The notes beneath the pieces were generated by a model, which was not told the DNA's origin, did no database searches, and saw nothing but the letters and a program-made list of their open reading frames with translations. Shown here piece by piece: positions 46,203 to 58,000 of a stretch of 64,000 bases of DNA. The DNA comes from Sarcocystis neurona. Taxonomy: Eukaryota; Apicomplexa; Conoidasida; Eucoccidiorida; Sarcocystidae. Position numbers and translations under genes: made by a program. Position 1 is the stretch's first letter, and every line of letters starts with the position of its first letter. Location: contig KL647301.1 in NCBI GenBank assembly GCA_000727475.1, positions 1,761,055 to 1,825,054 of the forward strand, in the 5' to 3' direction.

Positions 46203-46640
46203 GTGAGTAGCACCACCGCTGAACAGCAGAAGAAACAGCAGCACCGGCAGCAGCAGCGACACCGACGAGACGCGGCTTGCGCCCGACTGCGACCGCAGCA
46301 GCAGAATCGACGCGACGCAACAGCAGCAACTGCGACTCGCATATTGCGTCAGCCACCGTGCAGAGGCGTCAACAAACGCAGCAACGGGACAGCCCTGTTC
46401 TGCACGAAAAGCAGCAGCACGGGTGTTGCTCCTGTTGCTGCATGGCAGCACCCGTCCACTTGTGAGCAGCAGCTGCAGCACTGCCACCGCGGAGCCCAGC
46501 AGCAGCAGGAAGAACAGGAGGCGCAGCAAAAGAACCCCAACGTAATACGGACGGGACCTCCACCAGACGCACGGCCACAACGCGGTGCAGTTCATCAGTA
46601 ACTGCGGCAGTAACTGCAACAGCAGCTGCAGCATTCTCTG
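46203..46640. repeat. Imperfect CAG/AGC-rich tract
   Basis: The plus strand has many cagcag, agcagc and gcaac units with interruptions. The Gln/Arg-rich plus frame (132 codons) and the Cys/Leu/Ala-rich minus frames are compositional. No start context or conserved motif supports a gene. Confidence 0.55.
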
Positions 46641-46889
46641 CAGCGGAACACGTACACAACTGTGTGAGTGGCACGCGCATGCATGTATACATACAGCACG
46701 GCACATCCCGCATGCCGACGTCCTGCATGCCCGCACAACATACATCTGTGCGTACGTGCGTGTACTCAAACCTGCACACATCTATTCGTTCTCTACGAAT
46801 ATACACAAGTGTATAATGAAGAAAATAAAACAAATTTTTGTAGCGTGTGTGTACGTGTGTGTGTGTGTCCCCACGCCCGCGTGGGGAAA

Positions 46890-47054
46890 ATGGACGACGC
46901 AATGAACCGAAGAAACGAGGCACGCAGATGGGAGTACGAAAGTCGCGCAGAAGAACAACTCGAACACATGAAGGCAAATGCTGACCTCTCCACACACACA
47001 GAGGAAGGCTGTCGAACAACTGATCTACACAGATATCCATACACTCGTATATAA
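46890..47054 (+). CDS. Possible short coding exon, 54 codons
   Basis: From ATG to TAA the plus strand encodes a charged helical peptide (MDDAMNRRNEARRWEYESRA, EEQLEHMKANADL) followed by a less convincing tail. The first 35 residues look like a genuine coiled or helical segment, and codon composition differs from the CA-rich surroundings. It may be a small protein or one exon of a larger gene; no partner exon is identified. Confidence 0.25.
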   Translation: MDDAMNRRNEARRWEYESRAEEQLEHMKANADLSTHTEEGCRTTDLHRYPYTRI

Positions 47055-47639
47055 AACAACATGTACACACATAAACACACACACGACAATCTCACACATC
47101 TATGCGATGGGGAGGTACACGTTGTAACCAGACTTCACACATACATATATATATATATATATGTATGTGTATAGAAATATTTGTGTGTATATCTATGGGC
47201 ATACAACTGAATATATATAGAGAGAAAGACAACTTACATAGGCATACAAAATGGATATATATGGAGGTCGGTAAATACAACGAGTGTGTGGACACGTCAT
47301 AAGAGGAAATGCGCTCGAGCGTGTATGCAGCGGATGGTCGCTCCCACGAGGGACATGAACCCCCTGCGGCATCAATTCAGCAGAGACCGCGAAAAAGTGA
47401 TGCACTTTGCTGCAGTTGCAGAGACTCTCCTCCTTCTCCACGGGAGGTGTCCCGCCGAAGCTGCGCAAGACTGCGAAAATTTCTTCTTCCTGCTTCAGCA
47501 GCAGCCAGAAGAAAAAGCAGCAGCGGCACCACGGTCCGTCTCTCTGCGTCTCTACACTCCGACTGCGTCCACTTTTCGCTCCTCGTGCTGCTCTTCCTTT
47601 CCCGTCTGTCTCGGTCCCCTGGTCCTTTTTCTGCTCCTG

Positions 47640-48430
47640 CTCGGGCATCCTTCCCCCCCTCCCTTTGCTGCTGCTGCGCTTTTGCTGCTGCTGTCCTTCT
47701 GCGGAAAGCCTGATTTCTTAACTGCTGCTGGTTCCCACGGCTACGCCACCACCACCTGGTGCAGCCCCCCGTTGCTGCTGTGGCTGCCTGCTGTAATAGT
47801 TGCCTCCTCCTCCTCCTCCTCGTGTTGCTGTTCCTCGTGCTGCTGCTCCGCCCCCTGCTGCTCCTCCTGCGGTCCTCAGATTTCTGCGTTTATTTCCGCC
47901 TTTGCCCGCGCCAGCGTCGATCCACTCCTCAGCACCTCTTGCAGGCGCCGCGGCCGCGTGGTCCTGCCCATGTGTCTGCTGCTGTTGTTGCCGATTATCA
48001 GCTGCCGCCGCTTTCCTGTAGCCAGCACCCCCCCCGGCGCGGCCTCTATACACTGGCACGAAGAACGCGTCATGCGTCAAGGCGTCCTCGCCTATCTGAG
48101 TGACTCCCCCACCTTCTCCTCTTTCGATTCTACTCTCGTAGTTGCTGCTGCTGTACACGCCGTCCCCTCCCTGCGGTGCACTGCCCTCTCCCGCTGCTGT
48201 GGATGCAGCATTGCCGCGGCCGCCGCCGCTCCCTCCCGCATGCTGCTGCTGTTGCTGCGGATGCAACGCTCCTTCTCCCCCGTTGCTGCTGCTGTTGCCG
48301 TAGTATCTGCCGCTGCTGCTGCCTCCTCTGTTTCCTCCCCGTCCCAGCCCTCCTGCTGCTGCTCCGCCACCCACGCCTCCTCCTCGCCCATAACCACCTC
48401 CTTCGCGACCCCCAGCAGCGCCGCCGCGCG
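47640..48430. repeat. CTG/CCG-rich coding tract
   Basis: The plus strand is dense in ctgctg, cctcctcctcct and gccgccgcc units. On the minus strand these are Gly, Ala, Gln and Arg codons of the RGG-rich C-terminal exon of the G3BP-like gene, continuing slightly past its stop at 47718. Confidence 0.7.
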
Positions 48431-51400
48431 TTCCGTGTGGCTGCGGTTGTCGTGCGTATTCCAGCCGAACCTGCGGCACCCCCACCCATCGCAGCAGCAG
48501 GACTTTCAACAAAACGTCGCAGTCTATGTCTCGTCCCTACACAGATACAGCCTACAGAAAGATCGGCAAATATACATACATATATATACACACGTACACA
48601 CACGCACGGGTTAAGAGAATGCACGGAGACGAATGTGAGACACAAAACCGCATTTTCATGAATCCAAGAGTCTCATGCGGATACGTACACGTGTATTACA
48701 CACACACAGACAAACAGAGCAAGAGAGATATACACACACACCACCGTATAAACATAAACCCGTGTACATATATATATGCACGTCGGTGTCTGACACTCGT
48801 ATATACACACCCATGTCAATTTCTTTGTCTCTCTGTGCGAATCCATATACACATACACATAGGCCCACAGACACATATACATATGCGCATCGATACAAAT
48901 TCCTCGCAGAGCTACTGGTTTCTTGTCTATGTGTGTGTGTGTGTGTGTGCCTCTCTCTACATATATATATGTATACACATGTATACAGATGGTTGTGGCA
49001 CTACCCCGTGTAGCTGATGGGATGCGAGATTTCCTTTCCGTCTCTTCCTTCCCCAATTATTCTTTTCTCGCGTCCCTCTCTTTTCCTTCTTGCCGCCTCC
49101 CCTCCGGCGACGCACCACCCTCCGCCCTTTCTGTCTTCTCGGTCGCTGTGTGTCGCATGCGTCTTTTCTTCCGCACCTGTCGACCGCGTACGTAGAGGCC
49201 GTGCTGCATGAGGTAATCTGCGCTCTGCCTGCAGTCCAGCTCGATGAACCAGCAACTGCCGAGACGGGCGTTGTTCGGCTTCCTCACTTCGACCGCTTGT
49301 CCTTCGTTAAATTTTCGCAGCTGGTCAGCGACGGCGCGTCGCATCTCTTCGCAGGCGAACTCCGGAGGCAGCTCCGAGCGCACCACCAGGACTTTACGAA
49401 CTGCTGCTGCTGCGGCTGCTGCGGCGTTATTGTTGCTGTTGCTGCTGCCTCCTCCTGCTCCTCCTGCTCCGCCACTCTGCATTCCTGCTGCTAGTGCTTG
49501 ACTGCTGCTTCCCCCGCCTTCCTCTGCTGCTGCCGTCCCCGGGGCTCCGGAAGGACCAGTCGCTGCGCCGCTTAAACGCGACGCCAACGTCCCGCCCCCC
49601 CCGGTGCTGCCGCTGCCTCCCGCTGCTGCACCGTCCACTCGCGTCCAGCTACTGCCTCCGTTCATAGCGCGGTTTCCTACTCCTCCTCCTGCTCCCGCTG
49701 CAGCAGCAGCAGCGCCAGAGGCGAGAGCCGCTGCTCCTGCAGAGCCAGCCCCTCCGCGGCCCGCTCCTCCTCCTCCTGCTTTCTGCTGCACGCACGGCAA
49801 GCACAACAGCACGCGAGTTGCATGCGCCTCAAAGACCTGTCTGTCGGCACACACACGTAGATACCCGTCGCAATAAAGTACGTGACAGGCTCAGAGATAC
49901 ACATGTCGACAGAGAAATACAGATGGACATACACAGGGAAACGTGTCATCTGTCTATAAAACGATGACCCCCCCCTAGTTGGGTCCTCCTTTCCATACTA
50001 GCAAGTCATACAGACACACCCACAAACATACAGACACAGAGATCTATATATTTGTTTGGTGAGGTGCGTCACACCCTTTGCGTCTCGTGTGTATAGTTTC
50101 TCAAACATCGAAACAACAGCAAGACAACAGGATCCTCCATATAATAACGAGGCATGACACCGTCCCGCAAGAAGCTAGTACCTGTACACACCCATATATA
50201 CACATGTCAGCAAACCGTGGACAAAAAGAGACAGCCAAAAACAGAAAGAGGCATACAGAACGACAGGAGACAGACACCGGCATACATCCACGCTGCACAT
50301 CTCTGTGTACACGGCACTGTCAAGCTCCCAGGGATGATATACATACACGGCGGCGTCCTACTACTACTACTACTACCAATATGTCACCAAAAGCCGTTCT
50401 CAGCAGGGGTTCACGTCTGTTACATTGACGTATGTATACGAAGAAGAGACAGGCACACGCAGATGTTCGCATCCTCTTCATGTGGCCCTGCAAAGAAAGA
50501 AAACACTATCCCCACCCCATGCAGGCGAGACATGGGACCAGAGAATTCGCTACTACGACGTGCGTCGCTCCGGTTCCTCCGAGTGTACAGACAGCAGAAG
50601 GGCAACACCAGCAGACAACGGGCAGCAAACCAGCGGTGACGACGGGGAAAAGAACAGCCTTCAAACCCCCACTCAAACACACGTGTGGCACAGCGGAAGT
50701 GCTCAAACAAGTGAAGTGGGCGGACGCGAAGAAGACACTTCTGCCAGAAGCACCCCGGGCACTTCATCGGCGTAGAAGTTGCTGTTGCGTGTTTCAACAA
50801 GGAGATGCTGCAGCACCTGTCCCTACGCCTGTGCGCATGCAACTTTCATGCGCACATCTAACCATCAATGCGTCTCTGGTAGCTGGCGGGGAACCTGTTT
50901 CTGTTCCACTATAAAGCGTACACGCCAGCAGGTGGTGCTTTCCGCTTCCACAGGTGTATGCTGACGCCAAAGGACAGGCGCCACGTAGTTGTGCTCACTA
51001 TACGGGGCGGCTCTGGACATATCCATAAACAGGCAGCAGCTCCACTACGACATACACAGTCCACAGAATTTCCCGCACTACTACTCTAGAACCGGTACCT
51101 ATGTGAGGCTCTACTATATATATCTTCAGACACTTATTTCTACACATATACATATACAGACAGACAAGCATGTGTACGCACTCGCGTGATGGGCTAACGG
51201 TTGCTACAGGTGTTCCAGAAACAACTTGTCAAGAATTTCTGCGTTCTCCTCCCCCTCTCTCCGCGACACGTACACTGGCAACTGTATATAAAACACATCC
51301 GCTGGCCGACGTCGTCCACCGGTGTGTGTCTCCCTCTGTGTCTTCCTCCCTCCTCCGTTCTGTCTCTCCGTCTTATCTCACCCTATTTACTATTCTTCTC

Positions 51401-54400
51401 TCTCGCTTTGTCTCAGTGTCTCTCTCTGTCGACACATACACACCTATACATATATATATAGGTATATATATATATACACACAATGTCGAGGTTGCTTTAC
51501 ACGTCTTTGCATATACGAAGAGTGCATACACAGACACACACAAAACCACACACACACACACACACACACACATCGAACCGTCCTGCGGCAAGACGTACGC
51601 CTGCTGCAGCAACTCCGGTAACTCTCGGATCTGCGTTCGAGACGAGTTTGTACGCAAAACTCTTCGGGTCGTAGTTGTGTTGCTGAGCCGGCGGCAGCAG
51701 CTGCTCTGCCGCTGCTCCCGCGGAACTGCCCCCCGCCTGCTGCTGCTGCGCACTTGCTGCTGAGTACAGCTTCTTCTTGCTGCTCTGTGGCTGGTCCTTC
51801 ACTTCGCCCGGCTTCGGCCAGTCTGTACGCAGTATTTCACATTACAACACATATACGCAACTACCCATAGACATACAAACAATGCGCCCTCCACACACAC
51901 CACATACTTGAAACACACGCACACATACACAGATACACGCCTCTACACATACGCAGAACGTACCACCAACGAGGAAGTGTACTTTTCTGTATTTGTACAT
52001 TCGTATACGCACATATACATACGCGTATGGGTACGAGCATGCGGACAAACGTATACAGACACCTCACGATCGCACTATTCTTCCCCACGTCGTCTACCTA
52101 CACAGAGACAAAACAGAGAAGAAAAACATTTCCTCGGCGTCGCGCGCGTTCTACGCACTTGGTTCCTCCCCATAGAAAAATTGACTGCATATGCGTACAT
52201 GCAAGAAAGCCACCAGTGTCCATTCAAATACCTACACGCCGAGCAGCACTTCACCTCTGTGTCCTGTTGCTCCACGCATGCCCACACCCACAGGTGTATG
52301 AAAAACATGCATACATATATACAGATCCGTACATACACACACATGTAGACACACTCCCCCATGTATATTTCTCTTTACAAAAGCGTTTACAGAAAAGAAT
52401 CGCGCATGCACGCGACCCGACACATACCTCTTCGACTGGCACCCGGACACACAGAGACACGCGCACCTTTAATGCATGCAAGGATCCCCGGGTGAGAAAT
52501 ACATCCGCACTTTTTAGACTAAGAAACAGCATCAGAGGGCAGTGAGGAAGAGGAGGCGCCGTGCCGGATCTCCGAGTCTGTTGCTGCGTTCGTCGACGAC
52601 GCATGACCGGCATGCTGCCACACGCCCAAAACGACGCAGCAGCACCCCACACGGAGACAAAAGCAGTCACACAGACGTTTTGCTCGGTACGCATGTCTCC
52701 GTCTACCTGCACGCATGCATTTTTTTACCTCTTGCACGGCGGCGGGACGCCGTTTTTCTCCCACGACCCAACATAAAAGTACACAAGCGTGTCCTCCTCT
52801 CACGCTTCCCCGTAGGTACATCGCGACCGGTGTACGTACACTGCCACGTGCTTCAGCTGCCACGTATATATGTCCGCCTACTGTACACGGGTGACTGGCG
52901 ACTTCGTAGTCACCCATGACTACCAAGTCATGGGTGCCTGCAGAAGCAGCTTCACATGGGACAGTTGGCAGCAAGACAGTATCTCACCTTCCGCGCAATG
53001 TACGTGCACAGCGCGTGTACAGGAGCATGCAGCACACAGATGAAGTGCTTGCAACACCAACAAAAAAAGTGTGTGTTCCCCCAGGTGGACGCACACCGGC
53101 CATGCCTCCCCCCAGCAGCAACTCACTCGCGTCAGGTGGCGCGTTGTTGTCGATGTGCGGATCCTCTCGTTTCCACTGCCGCCGCGGAGCCGGCCGTCTC
53201 GCAGGAGTGGCGGCGGCAGCAGCAGCGTCTTCACTAACGGCTGCTTCGGACGCAGGAGCAGCAACAGTTTGAACGGTAGGGCCGTCCTTTTCGGGAACAC
53301 CGTCCTGTCCTTGCTGCTGCTTCTGAGAAACCGTTTGTACCTGCTGCTGCTGCTGTTGCTTCTGGGCTCCCGGTGGAACAAGTGCTGGGCCTGCGGAGCC
53401 ACCAGGGGCTGATACTGCTGCTGCTGCTCCTTCTGCTTTTACCGCGCGGGCGCCGAGTTGTTCTTCTCTCTGCTGCTGTTCTTCTTCTTGCGCTTCTTCT
53501 GCTGCCGCGGCGCCTCCGTCACTCTGGGGCTCCCCCCCTTGCTGTCGAAGCACCGGGGAAGCCTCAGGTACCAGCGTCTTTGCAGCAGGCGCCGCCGCAG
53601 GAGCATCAGCACCACGTCCCGCCGACTCTATCACATGCAGTCCACCCTCTTTGCCTTCTGCTGCCGCACTCCCTGAGCCTGCTCCTCCTCCTCCTGCTGC
53701 CGTCGCTCCTCCTCCTGCTGCATTCTGCTCTTCTCCAGAAGCACTCGCGGTCGTCGCGCATGCAGGCGACACTCCACCCCCGCCTTCCCCAACGTTGTGG
53801 ACGACACCCTGTTGCAGCTGCTGCAACTGGAGCTGCTGCAACTGGAGTTGCTGCTGCTGCTGCAGCTGCTGTTGTTGCAACTGCTGCTGCTGCTGCAATT
53901 GCTGCTGCAGCTGCCCGAGACACGCCGCACCAGCCGCAACAGTGCCAGGAGGCGGAGGCGGCGGAGGAGCATGTGCAGACGACGACAGCAACGCAGCTTC
54001 CTTCGCAGCTTCGCTCACTTCTTCAACTGCCGCATCCAAGTAGCAAAAAATTTCATTCGTAACGTACCAGCCCTGCGAGACAACAGCCAAAAAGCACGCC
54101 CGGCAGAGAAACACACACGCATGTGAAGCCGAAAAAACGGTCGTATTCACCGGAGGGGAAGGAAAAGCAACTTGACACCCCGGACGCTGCTCAGTACACA
54201 AAACGACGGATGCAGAAATGAACAAGAACATACGTATACGTGTGAGATGGAATTTACACCAAACCCCGCCGAGGCGACGTCCTCCCGAGGAAAGGGGAGA
54301 ATAATACAGGAGAAGCGCAACTTCGGGACAACGAAGCGAAGCACGACACCCTGCGAGGGCAGATCCTCCTGCACTTCTCTCCCGAAGTGGGACACACACA

Positions 54401-57102
54401 CACACAGTTTTCCCCCTGCTCATCCGAGGTCCACCTGTATCGAAAATTTAAATAGATATCCATCTATAGACATCCAGAGATGGAGAGCAGCGAACTACTA
54501 CACACGCGTACGTGTGGGCGTGTGGAACACAAAAGCTGCCTATACGTCCGTAGGACTTCACCCGACGTGGGTTCGCGTAGGTGACAACACGTCAGCACGC
54601 GTATATATTGGAGACCTTTGACGAGTACACACGGAGTGACGTCTGCGTGTGTCTACTTGAAGACACAGATACAAATACAAACACGCACATACTCTATGTA
54701 GAGGGAGACACAGGCATATACCATGTGTTCCATGTGTACTTGTCTGAACACAAGAAGAAGATATAGACACGTCCATACTACAGAGACGGAGACAACGCAG
54801 ATACACACGTCGTATGTGGAGATGCCGCAGAGACAGACACCTGCACATTCTACGTGGATATAAGCAGAAAACGAACACACATACCCACGTTACGCAGACA
54901 GACACAGCGGTATATACATATATGCATATATATGATATATACAGAGATACGGCGTATGACACCTTGAGCAGACACATCATGTATGTCTCTCATACGTGGA
55001 TAGATATAAGGCGTGTCTACCTCCATACTATCTAGGGCTGCCACATGCATATACGTATATCATGTCTGGACGTATACACGGAGAACGAGGCGGAAATAAA
55101 ACGACAGAAGCTGTTGCGTTGAGAGGGTTGACACTTCCCACAGAACGTCTCCACGGGCGTACATTGCGAGGAGGCGCTTGCTTGGCGAGGAAGACCGTTT
55201 GAACGAATTCTCTTTCCGGCTGATCTTCTGCGTGTCTGAGTCTCCCGGTGACAAGAATCAAAAGGCCGCCGTCTCTGTTTTCTTGCGCGTCGATCAACCG
55301 CACACGACACGTCGAGCGCTGAAAGCGTCCTCCCGAGAAGGCGTTGTGAATCGCGTGCTCCCCCACCACCCGAACATCTGCTGCTGCTGCTGCCGCCGAC
55401 GTCGCGTCGCGGTCTGTTGTCCGGATCATCTGGGAAAGAACAGCAGCTCGCCAAGAGACGGAAAAGATCAGAGACACAGCGGCACACACAAACCGAGAGA
55501 CAACGGCGAAAGGAAAACCAAGCAACTGAGAAACGGAGAGGCACCGCGGAGAAAGTCGGGTCCGGGAGTGACACACGAGAGGCACAGGAAGCCCGGGCTG
55601 CAGGGAAGAGACACAGAGGAGGACGGTGGCGGTCGGCAGAACGGCGGAGGAAGAGAGAAAAGCAGCAGGGCCGCCCACAGACTAGGGACGTCCAACTGGG
55701 AGCGTCTTCTTCATCAAGAATAGCAGCAGCAAAGTAGGACGGTTGTTGAGTATAGAGTGACGGTGGCAGCACCAGGGGCTGCAAAAAGTATGAAAACAGA
55801 CAATCTCAGAAGAAAAAGGAAGCCCGACGCGCGAGACACCGCTGCCGAGCAGAGACACAGAAAAACGACCTCCTCGGTCTCGTCGTGGGCACGGAAGTCT
55901 GGTGAAGTTCTCAACAAACCACACACAGGCGTCTCTCTTCAGCGCGTGCCGTCTCTCTGTCTCTGGCGTGGCACTCTGTTGGGGAAGGTTGCTGGCGAGT
56001 TCCGCACACACGCAGAGGAGCAGCAGAGAAAGCGAGGTGAATTCGACTGCTTCTGCAGAAAGATACGAAGAAACAAACGCGCAGCGGCCGTCTTCCCCAC
56101 CCGCGTCACACAGGCCCCACACATACACACACAGAGGTATCCGCGCGGATGCAGTCCCACCAAGAAAAAAGGGGGAAGCCGGTTATATCTGCACCTCCTC
56201 GGATGGCCGCCCCCGGGCACGACCCCCCGGTCCGCGCGTGTCAGGACGACGCGTGTCTGTCCCCCACGGAAATGTATCATCTAGCACAGACGGTCATGGC
56301 GTGTGAGTCGCCGAGACCGCAAGATCACTGACGCAAATACGGAGGAACGTGTGTGCTTCTGTCTTTGACGTTTTACCTGCGAGTCCGCGTCGTAAAACCG
56401 ATGAAGGTCGTGTGGGTTCTCGTGCAGCATGTAATAGTACTGATAAACAAATGAGTGCGCGATTTCTACCGGGCTCAGCGACCGTCTCTGTTGCTGCTGC
56501 AGCTGCTGCTGCTGTAGCTGCTCCGTTTGCAGGTGATGCTGCTGCTGCTGCAGCTGTTGCTGCTGCTGCAGGTGTTGCTGCTGCTGCAGCTGTTGTTGCT
56601 GCTGCAGCTGTTGCTGCTGCTGCAGCTGTTGTTGCTGTTGCAGCTGCTGCAGCTGTTGCTGTTGCTGCAGCTGTTGTTGCTGGTGCAGCTGTTGGTGCTG
56701 GTGCAGCTGTTGGTGCTGGTGCAGTTGCTGCTGCTGCTGCTGCAGTTGTTGCTGCTGTTGCAGTTGCTGCTGTTGCAGTTGCTGCTGATGTTGCTGCAGG
56801 TGCAGCTGCTGCTGCTGTTGCAGCTGCTGTTGCAGGTGCTGCTGTTGTTGCAGCAGCTGCTGCTGCGCAAGCGCCTGCGGAGGCTGCTGCGTTTGCAGCA
56901 CCTGTCGCTGCTGCTGCTGCTCCTTCACGCATGCCACACCTGCAGCAGCAACCTGCGCCTCCTCCGGACTGCTGCCAAACGCTGTGTGTGCAGCATGCTG
57001 CGGCTGCTCCGCTGCTGCTGCTGCCGGATAACTTCCTCGCGTCGCTGCCGCACCACCACCAGCAACTGCTAGCGACGCCGCCGGGGTAGACGGTTGCTCC
57101 AT
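47718..57102 (-). CDS. G3BP-like protein: NTF2 domain, RRM and Gly/Arg-rich tail
   Basis: G3BP-family proteins bind RNA and nucleate stress-granule-type ribonucleoprotein assemblies in the cytoplasm. Six exons: 57102-56377, 55429-55163, 54072-53127, 51822-51572, 49785-49177 and 48470-47718, all phase-compatible, about 1183 aa. Residues 1-205 are mostly poly-Gln. The NTF2 domain (about 208-350) is split over exons 1-3: SPVEIAHSFVYQYY and LHRFYDADSQ; then AIHNAFSGG, VTGRL and EREFVQTVFLAKQ; then GWYVTNEIFCYLD. These align with the G3BP signatures FVRQYY, LHRFY, FMQTFVLA and NDIFRYQDE. Residues 350-645 are Gln/Ala/Gly/Glu-rich and disordered. An RRM (about 859-940) starts KVLVVRS, contains GSCWFIEL and ends across the exon 5/6 junction as GRQ|VRLEYARQ. 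The last 240 residues hold repeated GRGGG, RGG and GGG motifs. Donors include GCAG|GTAAAA, GCGA|GTGAGT and ACAG|GTGCGG; acceptors include TTTCCCAG and GTCTCGCAG. The exon 4 donor lies in a (GT)n tract, and the exon 5 start could shift by one CAG. Confidence 0.9.
51546..51571. repeat. (CA)n microsatellite at a splice donor
   Basis: A continuous CA run (TG on the minus strand) abuts position 51572, the proposed last base of exon 4 of the G3BP-like gene, so the intron begins GTGTGTGTGTG. Confidence 0.8.
52911..52936. repeat. Perfect 11-bp inverted repeat
   Basis: The arms cacccatgact and agtcatgggtg are separated by acca, forming a perfect hairpin within intron 3 of the G3BP-like gene. Confidence 0.9.
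53795..53925. repeat. CTG/CAG coding array (poly-Gln)
   Basis: ttgcagctgctgcaactgga and ctgctgctgctgcagctg-type units. On the minus strand they encode the LQQQLQQQQQ-type run of exon 3 of the G3BP-like protein. Confidence 0.9.
56475..56880. repeat. CTG/CAG coding array (long poly-Gln)
   Basis: About 400 bases of ctgctg/ttgctg/cagctg units, including tandem tggtgcagctgttggtgc copies near 56680-56725. On the minus strand they encode a tract of about 135 residues that is mostly Gln with regularly spaced Leu and some His, directly N-terminal to the NTF2 domain of the G3BP-like protein. Confidence 0.95.
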
Positions 57103-58000
57103 CGCGCTCTGATGATCGCAACACCAGCGCATGCAGTCGGAAAGCTGCAGTATATGGGTGGGTGCACACGTAATACGCATGCGTGAACACCTCCCTGAGC
57201 ACGTTCATTATCTGTTCTTCTACAGATGGGACCCTTCCCCGCCAGTACGTCCCCCATCTCTGTGCACGCGAATGTACATGTACAGCCGCGCCCACATCAC
57301 TCGTACGACGCTCACCCATATATATATATATATATATATCCACATACAGGTCTACACACACATTCTACCTACAAATATATACACATATACAAGCGTGTGT
57401 GTGGAAGGGAACTGGTAGTGACGTGTACCTACGTGTCACTATGTGCACATACGCATCCCCCGGCACAGCTGCGGAGAACTATAAAGCTTTAGAACGTATG
57501 TGGAGAATATTCGTACACATACATATATATGTATATACATACACGTATATACGCGTAAACAGAAAAGTGCGTAGGACAGGCGCCACCACATATACAAATA
57601 GATATACGGAGCAGAGGGGGAACAGCCCCTAGGGTATATCCGTATACACATACATATAAGGATACATACTCACGGAAATACGTAATGCGAGTGCCACATA
57701 GAGAGAATACGTTGAGAGACGAGCGTCGCAGTCCTACCCACACAGGTATCATGCCGGGTGGTGGGCGGATGTGCTCCCCTGCCTGTGTTAGTATTTATCG
57801 AAGCCCCGCAGACAGGTATGGACGAAGATACAACGGAGAAGTTTGCCTTGTGCAGGTGGCGCCGCGTGCCGAGGCGTCCCGAGACAAACAGCGGCGATCC
57901 CGCCAGCAGCAGAAGAAACACCACGGCTGCAGCGGGAGTCGCCCGGTAGCACAGCAGCAGACGTGAACGCAGCATTTCTCGCGCGGGAGCGTTTTCTTAC
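57103..58000. other. Intergenic or intronic DNA with TA microsatellites
   Basis: Holds an (AT)n tract near 57318-57338 and further TA/CA alternation at 57371-57390 and 57522-57555. On the minus strand a plausible acceptor (acccatatactgcag) ends near 57147 in the G3BP frame. The stretch is therefore either a promoter region or an intron joining the exon at 58001-58950 to the G3BP-like gene. Confidence 0.4.

Noticed and set aside
47286..48614. 442-codon plus-strand open frame rich in Leu, Ser, Cys and Ala
   Set aside because: It is antisense to the RGG-rich last exon of the G3BP-like gene. CTG arrays keep both strands open, and only the minus strand joins the RRM correctly.
50432..50914. Plus-strand frame with VKWAD followed by RRRSCCCVF, recalling protein phosphatase 1 inhibitor-3 (PPP1R11)
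   Set aside because: The conserved VDNE motif between the Trp and the CCC cluster is missing. The Cys run can come from tgctgttgc repeats, and the frame lies inside an intron of the well-supported minus-strand G3BP-like gene.
56349..57089. Poly-Ala/Val plus-strand frame of 246 codons, and a Leu-rich frame of 181 codons
   Set aside because: Both are antisense readings of the poly-Gln array in exon 1 of the G3BP-like gene.
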